Shown here one piece after another: positions 28,913-36,717 of a stretch of DNA of 64,000 nucleotides; the stretch's first letter is position 1; every line of letters starts with the position of its first letter. The translations under genes were made by a program, and so were the position numbers. Under the pieces are notes generated by a model that made no database searches, was not told the origin of the DNA, and saw only the letters and a program-made list of their open reading frames with translations. The stretch is taken from contig CAWELC010000009.1 of assembly GCA_963809875.1 (NCBI GenBank), positions 62,001 to 126,000 of the forward strand, written 5' to 3'. The DNA comes from JAFGAS01 sp963809875 (lineage in GTDB: Bacteria > Desulfobacterota > Zymogenia > Zymogenales > Zymogenaceae).

Positions 28913-30231
28913 CCAAAAAGGCCGATCTGATCGTCACGGGCGGGCAGCTTCTCACGTTTGACGAACAGAACAGCCGTTACCCCCGGGGGGCCGTGGCCGT
29001 GGCCGGAGGGCTCGTCGCCGCGCTCGGGGAGGAGTCTGCCATCAGCCGGGACTTTTCCGCCGACCGCGTCGTCGACGCCGGGGGCGGCATCATCATGCCG
29101 GGTCTGATCAACGGCCACACCCACGCCGCCATGTCCGTCCTCCGGGGATACGCCGACGACCTGCCGCTGGACGAGTGGCTCTTTAAACACATCATCCCCG
29201 CGGAGGCCAGGCTCATGAACGAAGAGATGGTCTACTGGGGCAGCCTGATTTCGGCAGCGGAGATGCTCCGCTGCGGCATCACCACCTGCGCCGACGCCTA
29301 TTTCTTTGCCTCCGCGTCGGCCCGGGCCTTCAAAGACGCGGGGATCAGGGCCGTCGTCGCCCAGGGCGTTATGGACGGCCCCACGCCCCAGTGGGCCGAC
29401 GACGCCGGGCGCTCCGATATCCTGCGCACTTTTTTCGATGAGCACCCGAAAAGTCCCGGGGCCCTCGTGACCCCGGCGCTCTTTGTCCACGCCCCCTACA
29501 CCGCTTCCCCCGAGACCTACCGCTGGGCAAAGGCGCTGTGTGACGAGCATGACGCCCTCCTGTTTACCCACCTTGCCGAATCGGAGGGGGAGGTGGCCGA
29601 GATCGGGAAGCGCTACGGCGCCACGCCCGTGCGCCACCTGGCGGCCGCCGGCGTCCTGTCCGACCGGTTTGTCGCCGTGCACGCCGTCAAGCTCCAACCC
29701 GAAGAGATCGAGATACTGGCCCAGTACGGCGTTTCCGTTATCCACTGCCCCGGCAGCAACGCCAAGCTCGGCAACGGCCTTGCCCCGGTGCCGGCTATGC
29801 TTTCGGCGGGCCTCCCGGTGGGGCTCGGCACCGACGGGCCCGCCTCCAACAACCGCCAGGACCTCTTCTATGAGATGGACTTCTGCGCCAAGGGGCATAA
29901 GCTCTCCTCCGGGGACCCGGCCCAGATGAGCGCCCGGACGGTACTGTCGCTTGCCCTCTTTTTGGGCGCGGAGGCCCTCGGTATGGAAGAAATCGTGGGA
30001 AGCCTGTCTCTCGGCATGGCCGCCGATATCATCGTCGTTTCGCTGGCGGGTCCCCACGCATCGCCCCTCTTTTCGCACGACTCCCACCTCGTCTATGCAG
30101 CCCGGGGGGCCGACGTCACCACGACCGTCGTGGGTGGAAGGGTGGTATACGACGGGGGCGCTATCCTGACCATCGACGAACGGGAGGCGCACGCCAGGGT
30201 CGCCCGGATCGCCCGCGTGCTGGAACGATAA
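28909..30231 (+). CDS. Second amidohydrolase of the MTA/SAH deaminase (MtaD/TrzN) type
   Basis: About 440 residues from ATG 28909, which overlaps the cupin stop; an open frame reaching 28534 runs across the cupin gene and was rejected. Metal ligands appear in GLINGHTHAAMSVLRG, LLFTHLAESEGE and LGTDGPASNNRQDLF. It shares the whole domain plan with the deaminase at 26300 but is clearly diverged (IIPAEARLMNEEMVYWG versus IFPAEKQNLDDAFVYWG). The two probably act on different aminated nucleosides or heterocycles. The substrate cannot be settled from sequence. Confidence 0.9.
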   Translation: MTKKADLIVTGGQLLTFDEQNSRYPRGAVAVAGGLVAALGEESAISRDFSADRVVDAGGGIIMPGLINGHTHAAMSVLRGYADDLPLDEWLFKHIIPAEARLMNEEMVYWGSLISAAEMLRCGITTCADAYFFASASARAFKDAGIRAVVAQGVMDGPTPQWADDAGRSDILRTFFDEHPKSPGALVTPALFVHAPYTASPETYRWAKALCDEHDALLFTHLAESEGEVAEIGKRYGATPVRHLAAAGVLSDRFVAVHAVKLQPEEIEILAQYGVSVIHCPGSNAKLGNGLAPVPAMLSAGLPVGLGTDGPASNNRQDLFYEMDFCAKGHKLSSGDPAQMSARTVLSLALFLGAEALGMEEIVGSLSLGMAADIIVVSLAGPHASPLFSHDSHLVYAARGADVTTTVVGGRVVYDGGAILTIDEREAHARVARIARVLER

Positions 30232-30286
30232 AACGGGCACAGGGGCCATGCCCCGATCATTGACCATACACGTGGAGGAGTGAGAC

Positions 30287-30676
30287 GTGAAAGAGACGCC
30301 GCGATCAACCGCCCAGCTCCTGGACAGGGTCAAGGAGCGCTTCAACATGCTGATACCCGTCATGCTCGAGATGGGTATCGTCGAGGACCTCCTGAACAAA
30401 AAGGTGGTGCTGGCCGAAGAAGGCGGGCCGGCATATACCCTATCCATTACGTCCGCGGGGATGACCGTATCGGAGGGAGACGACCCCTTCTGCCACGCGC
30501 GGCTGGCCACGACGCGCGACCAGTGGGAAAAGATCCTGACCGGAAAGAAGACCTACGCGACGATTTTTCGCTTCGAGCTGGACCCTGTCCGCGCCGTCGT
30601 GCCCCTGAAAGATATGTCGCTCGTCGAGCGGTTTTCGTCGGTCATGCAGGCCATGGTGCTTTTGCCCCTTGGGTAA
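30287..30676 (+). CDS. Small SCP2-like protein
   Basis: A 129-residue protein starting at GTG 30287 behind GGAGGAG. The pattern (YTLSITSAGMTVSEGDDPFCHARLATTRDQWEKILTG split over short strands and helices) resembles SCP2-type sterol/lipid carrier domains, which bind hydrophobic molecules. It has no signal peptide or membrane span. It lies between the deaminase and the MmgE/PrpD gene, 12 bases from the latter, and is probably co-transcribed. The fold call is by eye. Confidence 0.6.
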   Translation: MKETPRSTAQLLDRVKERFNMLIPVMLEMGIVEDLLNKKVVLAEEGGPAYTLSITSAGMTVSEGDDPFCHARLATTRDQWEKILTGKKTYATIFRFELDPVRAVVPLKDMSLVERFSSVMQAMVLLPLG

Positions 30677-30688
30677 CCGGAGGTTTCG

Positions 30689-32089
30689 ATGACGCAAAAA
30701 GGAATTGCGGTAACTGAGGTCCTGAGCGATTGGGCGGCCAGGCTCGCCTTTGGGGACATCCCCGAAAAGACGATCGGCTGCGCCAAGCAGCAGGTGGTCG
30801 GGATCGTCGCGGCGGCTCTGGCGGGAAGCAGGACCGAGGAGCTCGCGCCCCTCTATCGTGCCGTCGAATCGTTCGGGGACCGGCAGGAAGCGACCCTTAT
30901 CGGCCGGGGGGTCAAGACCAGCATGCGGCACGCGGGAATGGCAAACGCCGTGGCCGCCCAGACCCTCGAATGGGAGGACTATCTCAAATCCCAGCACTCG
31001 GGCGCATCGACCGTGCCGTGCGCGCTGGCGGTGGCCGAGGCGGTCGGGGCGACGGGCCCCGAGTTTCTGACGGCCCTCGTGATCGGAAACGAGATCTCGG
31101 GACGGACAGGGCACGCCTACATCAAGAGCCGCCTCTTCACCAACTCGTGCCCGAACCACCAGATCGACGCCGCCTTCGTCGCCGGAAAGCTCCTGGGGCT
31201 CACCCGGGACAAGATGATGGACGCGGTGGGGATCTCGTGTTTCCCGCCGATGACCCAGTCGTTTGCGGGATGGTTTTCTCCCACCAAGGGATTCGTCACC
31301 GGGGCGCCGGTCTACGCGGGAATCCTGGGGGCGGGGCTGGCCGCGGAAGGATTTTACGGATTCCGCAGGATCATCGAGCACCCCGATGGGTTTTCCAACG
31401 CGATATTCGACCGGTACGACCTGTCGGAAATGGTCAAAGACCTGGGGAGTGACTGGAGAACCGACACCCATTCGCCCAAACTCTACCCCTGCTGCGGGTG
31501 GGTCGACGCCCTCGTGGACGGCGCCCTCGATCTTATTCGGGAGCACTCCGTAGATCGCGGAGCGATAGACCGGGTCGAGGTCCGCTGCCCGACCGTGACG
31601 CTCCTGTTGAATAAACCCGTCGACGAGCTGATCGAGCTGATCGACCGGATAGTCCGAACCGAGTACCTGACGGCGGTCCCCCTCTTCTTCAATTCCGTCT
31701 ACCCGCTGGCGGCGGCGATCGCCGATGGGGAGCTGACGGATCGGCAGTTCACCAAGGAGCGAATGGCCGACAAGCAGCTCCACGCCCTCTTCGAGAGGAT
31801 ATACTTTACCGCAGACCCCTCGCTGGACGTCAAGGAGATGCAGGAAGGAATAAACGCGGGCGAGGTAACTTTTGTGATGACCGACGGGACAAAGCTTTCG
31901 AAATTCACCGAGGCGATGAAAGGCTCCTACAAGAACCCGATAGACATCCGTGAAAAGCTCCTGGTCTGCACCCGCGACTTCCTGTCGGATAGTCGGCGCA
32001 GGGAGATATACGATGCCGCGATGAAGCTCGATCGGACGGCCGACATCCGGGAGTTCACCCGGTTCATCGGGGAGATCGGCTCGGACTGA
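30689..32089 (+). CDS. MmgE/PrpD family protein
   Basis: A 466-residue protein of the MmgE/PrpD fold. Visible family traits are ANAVAAQTLEWEDYLKSQHSGAST near residue 90, the hydrophobic helices around ALVIGNEISGR, TKGFVTGAPVYAGILGA, and YPCCGWVDALVDGAL. The fold includes 2-methylcitrate dehydratase, cis-aconitate decarboxylase and iminodisuccinate epimerase. No methylcitrate-cycle gene is nearby, so a dehydratase or isomerase role on some other acid is more likely. The usual DDYHD-type segment is here LEWEDYLKSQH, a possible change of specificity. Confidence 0.88.
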   Translation: MTQKGIAVTEVLSDWAARLAFGDIPEKTIGCAKQQVVGIVAAALAGSRTEELAPLYRAVESFGDRQEATLIGRGVKTSMRHAGMANAVAAQTLEWEDYLKSQHSGASTVPCALAVAEAVGATGPEFLTALVIGNEISGRTGHAYIKSRLFTNSCPNHQIDAAFVAGKLLGLTRDKMMDAVGISCFPPMTQSFAGWFSPTKGFVTGAPVYAGILGAGLAAEGFYGFRRIIEHPDGFSNAIFDRYDLSEMVKDLGSDWRTDTHSPKLYPCCGWVDALVDGALDLIREHSVDRGAIDRVEVRCPTVTLLLNKPVDELIELIDRIVRTEYLTAVPLFFNSVYPLAAAIADGELTDRQFTKERMADKQLHALFERIYFTADPSLDVKEMQEGINAGEVTFVMTDGTKLSKFTEAMKGSYKNPIDIREKLLVCTRDFLSDSRRREIYDAAMKLDRTADIREFTRFIGEIGSD

Positions 32090-32172
32090 GCCGAAAACCC
32101 TTGGCCTTTGCCGCGATATCGGCGGGTAACAGAGGACGGCTTGCGATTTCTCATGTCCGGACCATTTTTTTG

Positions 32173-32202
32173 TTGACAGGAAAAAAAGTATTCATATATC
32201 CT
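32173..32202 (+). promoter_or_regulatory. Putative sigma-70 promoter for the diguanylate cyclase gene
   Basis: Perfect TTGACA at 32173-32178 and TATCCT at 32197-32202, spacer 18, in a strongly AT-rich stretch. The first good start codon is 140 bases downstream. Confidence 0.5.
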
Positions 32203-32342
32203 ATATAGTGTAGTCATCCCCTAGTCTTTTATTTCTATTCCCGGCGATCAGTCGAGGCGGCCCGGGGTGGGCGTCGGTAAAGCTTGGCGGGCCGCCATTC
32301 CACGAACTCAAAAGACTCATCGCTTTCAGACGGGCCTTAACG

Positions 32343-33167
32343 ATGGAAATCGGGATTACCATTACCGACCTGAACGGGACCATTATCTACACCAACCCGG
32401 TGGACGCGCTGATACACGGGTGGAGCGTGGAGGAGCTGATCGGCCAGAAGTCGCGCATCTTCGGGCCCCGGGAAATGTGGCGGGCGATGACGGCCGAGGA
32501 AATCCAGCGCATGGGATTCCTTACCCGGGATACGAACAACGTCAGGAAGGATGGGACGATCTTTCCCGTTCGCCTCACTTCCGACATCGTGCGAAACGAA
32601 AAGAGCGAGCCGCTCCTGATAGTCAACGCCTGCGTTGACCTGTCGGGGCGAAGGAAGGTCGAGGAAACGCTCTTCAAGCTCTCCATTACCGACGCGCTGA
32701 CGGGCCTTTATAACCGACGCTACTTTCAGACGAGGATCGTCGAGGAAGTGAGCCGCGCGAAAAGAGTGGGATACCCGCTTTCCCTCATCATGCTGGATCT
32801 GGACGAGTTCAAAGGCTACAACGATACCCGGGGGCATCTGGCCGGCGACGACGTCCTGATCGGAGTGGCCGATATCATCGGCGGCTCCATCAGAAAGGAT
32901 ACCGATACCGCCTGCCGCTACGGGGGGGACGAGTTTGTGGTGATCCTGCCCAATTCCCAGGAGGAAAAATCGGTATGCGTGGCCTATCGGATCGCCCGCC
33001 GGGTGCTGGAGCGTTTTGGCGAGGTGAGCGTCAGTGTGGGGGTGGCGGGGCTCGGAGACGACGATTCGGAAAAGGAGCTGATCCACGCCGCGGATATGGC
33101 GATGTATGCCGAAAAGGGGTCCAAGAAGCAGCGGGTATTCTCGGGAGATGATGAGCCCTGGTTCTGA
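32343..33167 (+). CDS. PAS-GGDEF diguanylate cyclase
   Basis: At least 274 residues. A PAS domain (ITITDLNGTIIYTNP) covers about 1-110 and a GGDEF domain about 120-265, with SITDALTGLYNRRYFQ, LDLDEFKGYNDTRGHLAGDD and an intact GGDEF motif (CRYGGDEFVVILP). It makes c-di-GMP. The inhibitory site before GGDEF reads KDTD rather than RxxD, so product inhibition may be weak. ATG 32343 falls inside the first PAS helix: the frame is open upstream to 32214 and encodes a sensible PAS helix (HELKRLIAFRRALT), but no ATG, GTG or TTG is there. A rare start codon or an indel upstream is possible. No membrane span is seen. Confidence 0.9.
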   Translation: MEIGITITDLNGTIIYTNPVDALIHGWSVEELIGQKSRIFGPREMWRAMTAEEIQRMGFLTRDTNNVRKDGTIFPVRLTSDIVRNEKSEPLLIVNACVDLSGRRKVEETLFKLSITDALTGLYNRRYFQTRIVEEVSRAKRVGYPLSLIMLDLDEFKGYNDTRGHLAGDDVLIGVADIIGGSIRKDTDTACRYGGDEFVVILPNSQEEKSVCVAYRIARRVLERFGEVSVSVGVAGLGDDDSEKELIHAADMAMYAEKGSKKQRVFSGDDEPWF

Positions 33168-33216
33168 GATGAAGTTGACAGGTCAGTGCACTGTGCGATC
33201 CGAGCCGCAGTGACAA

Positions 33217-33250
33217 AGAATCCCCTTAACGCAGCGCTTAAGGGGATTCT
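33217..33250. terminator. Perfect 13-bp inverted repeat between convergent genes
   Basis: AGAATCCCCTTAA (33217-33229) and its exact complement (33238-33250) enclose an 8-base loop. It lies between the ends of the diguanylate cyclase and the LonB-like gene, so it likely ends transcription from both sides, although T-runs are weak. Confidence 0.6.
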
Positions 33251-33290
33251 ACCAGCCGGATATTCTTAGTCGATCCGTACCATCTCTGCT

Positions 33291-35765
33291 TTACGACTCG
33301 TCCTTATTGTCCTTCTTCTCCTTCTCGTCGGCCTTGTCAAACTCCCTGAGCTTTTTGTGGATTGCCCGGAGCTTCTCGACCATCAGCGCGTTGACGGAGT
33401 CGGGCGGGTAGTTGCCGTCCTTATCCTTTTGGCCGGCAGGCACGCCCGTGAGGATCTCGATACCCTCGTCGATGGACGAGACGTTCCAGATATGGAATTT
33501 CCCGGCCTTCACCGCCTCGACGATATCGGGCCTGAGCATCAGGTCGTCCACGTTCGTCTTCGGGATCATCACCCCCTGGGTGCCGGAGAGCCCCCGATCG
33601 CTGCAGACGTCGAAGAATCCCTCGATCTTCTCGTTTACGCCCCCGATCGGCTGGACGTCCCCCTTCTGGTTGACGGAGCCGGTCACGGCGATATCCTGGC
33701 GCAGGGGGAGCTCCGTGATGCTCGATATGAGGGCGTAGAGCTCCGTCGAGGACGCGCTGTCGCCGTCGACGCCGTAGTAGGACTGCTCGAAACAGAGTGA
33801 AGCCGAGAGCGTCATCGGCGCGTCCTGGGCGTATCGGCCGCGCAGATAGCCGGTGAGGATCAGCACCCCTTTGTCGTGGGTGCTGCCGGAGAGCTTGGCC
33901 TCCCGCTCGATGTTGATGATCCCGGCCCGCCCGAGCGACGTGACGGCGGTGATCCGGCTGGGGGCGCCGAAGGAGATGTTGCCGAGGCCGTAGACCGCCA
34001 GGCCGTTTACCTGGCCGACCGCAGACCCGCCGGTGTCGATCATGATGACCCCTTCCTTCATCCGCTCCTTGAATTTATCGTAGACCATGGTCAGCCGCCG
34101 GAGTTTCTCGGTGATCGCCCGCTCGACGTGGGCACCCTCCACGACGGTTTTCGAGTCGGCCCTGGTCCAGTAGGCCGACTCCCGGATCAGATCGGCGATA
34201 TCGGCAAGGCGGCTTGAGATCTTCTTCTGGCTCCTCGATTCCCGAACGCCGTACTCGACCAGGGAGGCCACGGCGGTGTTGTCAAACGCCGGGAGCTTCT
34301 CCTCCGTGGCGATCCTCCTGACGAAGGAGGCATAGCCGGTGAGGGACTCGTCGCTGTTTTCCATAACGGGATCGAAATCGGACTTGATCTTGAAAATCAT
34401 CGAGAAATCATCGTCCTGGCCCAGGAGGAGATAGTAAATATAGGGGTCTCCTACCATGATTACCTTGACTCTGGAATCGATGGCCTCGGGCTTGAGGGAA
34501 AAGGCGGCGAAGATAAAGAGCGGCTCCAGGAGCTGAAACTCGAGTTTGCGGTTCTTGAGGACCCGCTTCAGGCCCCGCCAGCCGCCCGGCTCCGTGAGGA
34601 CGTCAAAGGCGTTAAGTATCAGGTAGCCGCCGTTGGCCCGGTGGATGCTGCCCGCCCTGAGGCGGGTGAAATCGGTGGACATGGTCCCCGTTCGGTCGAT
34701 AGAACGCTCGATGACGCCGAAGAGATTGCCGAACGTCGGGTTGGTCTCGAGTATGACCGGCGCCCCCTTTGTCTCGGAGTTATCCACCAGGAGGTTAACC
34801 TCATACCGCCAGAGCGGGCTCCTCTCCGGCCCACCGCCGCCCATGAAGGGGAACGGCATCTGCGGTGTCTGCTGCGGCTCTTCTTCTTTGAAGAAGGAGA
34901 CGTTCTCGACGATGTCGTTCTTCAGATCGGCGAGGTATCGGGCTACCGGCTCGGCCTTGAATGACTCGGCGACCGACTTGACCTGCTCTTCCACGAGCGG
35001 CCGTATCGCTTCCACCTCGAGGCTGTCGATACTCTTCTTCAGTTCTTTCTCTATGTCGAGGGTGGACCGCTGGGTATTTTCGAGCTCATTGTTGAGCTGG
35101 AAAGACTTATCCTTGAGCTCATCGAAACGGTCCTTGGGGAACTCCCCGGCTTCCACCATGCTTTCGAGCTTTTCGAGCGGCGTGGGCTGATTCTGGAAAT
35201 TGGGCATCAGCACCGGGCGCTGGAAGGGTCCCACCTGCACCTGGACGAGGGAAAAACCCTCTTCCTGGGATCTGAGCTTGATCCGGTTGATCAGCTCTTT
35301 CTGGCGATTGCGGAAGTCCTCCACGACGTTCTTGATGCTGTTCTTGAAATCCTGGCTCGCCAGGACCTGGGGAATGGAGGCGGTAAGGCTGGTTATGAGG
35401 GCTTCCATCATCTTCTTGAAACGCGAGCCGTCGCCCGCGGGAAGGAGTATCGCTGAGGGACTGTCCGGGTTCTTGAAATTGTGGACGTAGAGGATATCAT
35501 CGGGGGCGGGTCCCGGTTTCAGGAACTTTTCGAGGGTGGTCTTGATCGTGGTGGTCCTTCCGGTTCCCGTGAGGCCCGAGACGAAGATATTATAGCCGGG
35601 GCTTTCGATCTCGAGTCCGGTCTTGAGGGCGGTCAGGGCACGGTCCTGTCCCAGAATTCCCTGCAGGGGCTCGATCTCCTCGGTCGTCTTGAAAGAAAAG
35701 AAAGAGGGATCACATCTCCAACGCAGCTTTTCAACCGGTACTCTTTTCGAATCCATATTGATCAT
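33291..35765 (-). CDS. LonB-like ATP-dependent protease
   Basis: An 824-residue AAA+/Lon-type protease (COG1067). Walker A is FVSGLTGTGRTTTIK near residue 65. A long coiled insertion follows, then AAA elements such as RANGGYLILNAFDVL. The C-terminal proteolytic domain has Ser670 in DGDSASSTEL and Lys713 in GGVNEKIEGF, a spacing of 43 residues as in Lon, so the Ser-Lys dyad is complete. ATG 35765 has GGGAG upstream; a second ATG lies three codons in. The protein is soluble and probably degrades damaged proteins. The last 25 residues are highly charged. It is a stand-alone transcription unit. Confidence 0.92.
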   Translation of the reverse strand: MINMDSKRVPVEKLRWRCDPSFFSFKTTEEIEPLQGILGQDRALTALKTGLEIESPGYNIFVSGLTGTGRTTTIKTTLEKFLKPGPAPDDILYVHNFKNPDSPSAILLPAGDGSRFKKMMEALITSLTASIPQVLASQDFKNSIKNVVEDFRNRQKELINRIKLRSQEEGFSLVQVQVGPFQRPVLMPNFQNQPTPLEKLESMVEAGEFPKDRFDELKDKSFQLNNELENTQRSTLDIEKELKKSIDSLEVEAIRPLVEEQVKSVAESFKAEPVARYLADLKNDIVENVSFFKEEEPQQTPQMPFPFMGGGGPERSPLWRYEVNLLVDNSETKGAPVILETNPTFGNLFGVIERSIDRTGTMSTDFTRLRAGSIHRANGGYLILNAFDVLTEPGGWRGLKRVLKNRKLEFQLLEPLFIFAAFSLKPEAIDSRVKVIMVGDPYIYYLLLGQDDDFSMIFKIKSDFDPVMENSDESLTGYASFVRRIATEEKLPAFDNTAVASLVEYGVRESRSQKKISSRLADIADLIRESAYWTRADSKTVVEGAHVERAITEKLRRLTMVYDKFKERMKEGVIMIDTGGSAVGQVNGLAVYGLGNISFGAPSRITAVTSLGRAGIINIEREAKLSGSTHDKGVLILTGYLRGRYAQDAPMTLSASLCFEQSYYGVDGDSASSTELYALISSITELPLRQDIAVTGSVNQKGDVQPIGGVNEKIEGFFDVCSDRGLSGTQGVMIPKTNVDDLMLRPDIVEAVKAGKFHIWNVSSIDEGIEILTGVPAGQKDKDGNYPPDSVNALMVEKLRAIHKKLREFDKADEKEKKDNKDES

Positions 35766-35913
35766 GGGCCCTGCTCCCTACGATAAATAAACTAAATATT
35801 CATGTCTTTAAATCATATGGTACACCGCTCTCTTTGTCAAGCCACATATTTATTTATCAGTTGACACCATTTTTACGCGGGCGTAGTATGAAAAAAATAT
35901 ACGGGGAGGATCG

Positions 35914-36471
35914 ATGTCCGAGAAGAAAATCGCGTTAGCCATTGTAGCGCTCTATGGAATTCTGATTCTGACTTCCCTCGGCGATCCTGCGATGATACTG
36001 TCGATCGGCCAGCTGGTTTTAGGCGGCAGCTTTGATCTGTTTTTATCTCTGGTGCCCTATGGTATCGTGAGTATCGTCCTGCTGTATCTCACCTTTGTGG
36101 CAAGAGAGACGCATCCCAGGAAATTCCTCTTTTTGATGGTAATGTCGGTTGTCATCTTCTTTATCGAACGGTACCTGAACGGCGAGGGCGAAAAGATTCA
36201 TCTGACGGAATTCGCCCTCTTCGGGGCGCTCGTCTTCTGGTCCGCGACGATCTGGGGAACCAAACGCCATGTGGCCTATCTCCTCGTTGCGGCGGCAGGT
36301 CCGATTACCGTGGCGCTGGATGAATTGATTCAGACCTTCCTGTTGTCGAAGCTATTCAGTGTCCGTGACATACTGGTCAACGTCATGGCCGTTGCGCTGG
36401 GGGCGGTCATGTACGGGGGGCTTTTCCTGGATTCCCCCCGGGAGGGGGAGGAGGCCAAGCCCCCCGCGTAA
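35914..36471 (+). CDS. VanZ-like membrane protein
   Basis: A 185-residue protein with about five membrane spans. VanZ-type conserved residues are visible: HLTEFALFGAL in the third span, the Asp-Glu-Gln segment VALDELIQTFL, and VRDILVNVMAVALG. VanZ of enterococci raises teicoplanin resistance, but most members have no known role. The start follows GGGGAGGATCG. It has no evident partner and its function stays open. Confidence 0.8.
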   Translation: MSEKKIALAIVALYGILILTSLGDPAMILSIGQLVLGGSFDLFLSLVPYGIVSIVLLYLTFVARETHPRKFLFLMVMSVVIFFIERYLNGEGEKIHLTEFALFGALVFWSATIWGTKRHVAYLLVAAAGPITVALDELIQTFLLSKLFSVRDILVNVMAVALGAVMYGGLFLDSPREGEEAKPPA

Positions 36472-36717
36472 TCATCCGACGTATATATCCGCCCGCCGTC
36501 TTCCCGAGACAATGGTACCGCAAACCTCAGGGGAGCCGAAGATGGCGGATAAAAGGGATTGAGGTCCACGCAAATCGAACATACGAGGGGGGCGAATCGT
36601 TTGCGCGCTTCGGCCGGCGGGAGTTGACCGCTTCCCGTACGGGGTCCTGCCTCACCGTCGAACGGCGCCTTGTCCCGGCAGCAGGCGTTTCTTTCTTGAC
36701 TTCAGCAGAGATCGGCA

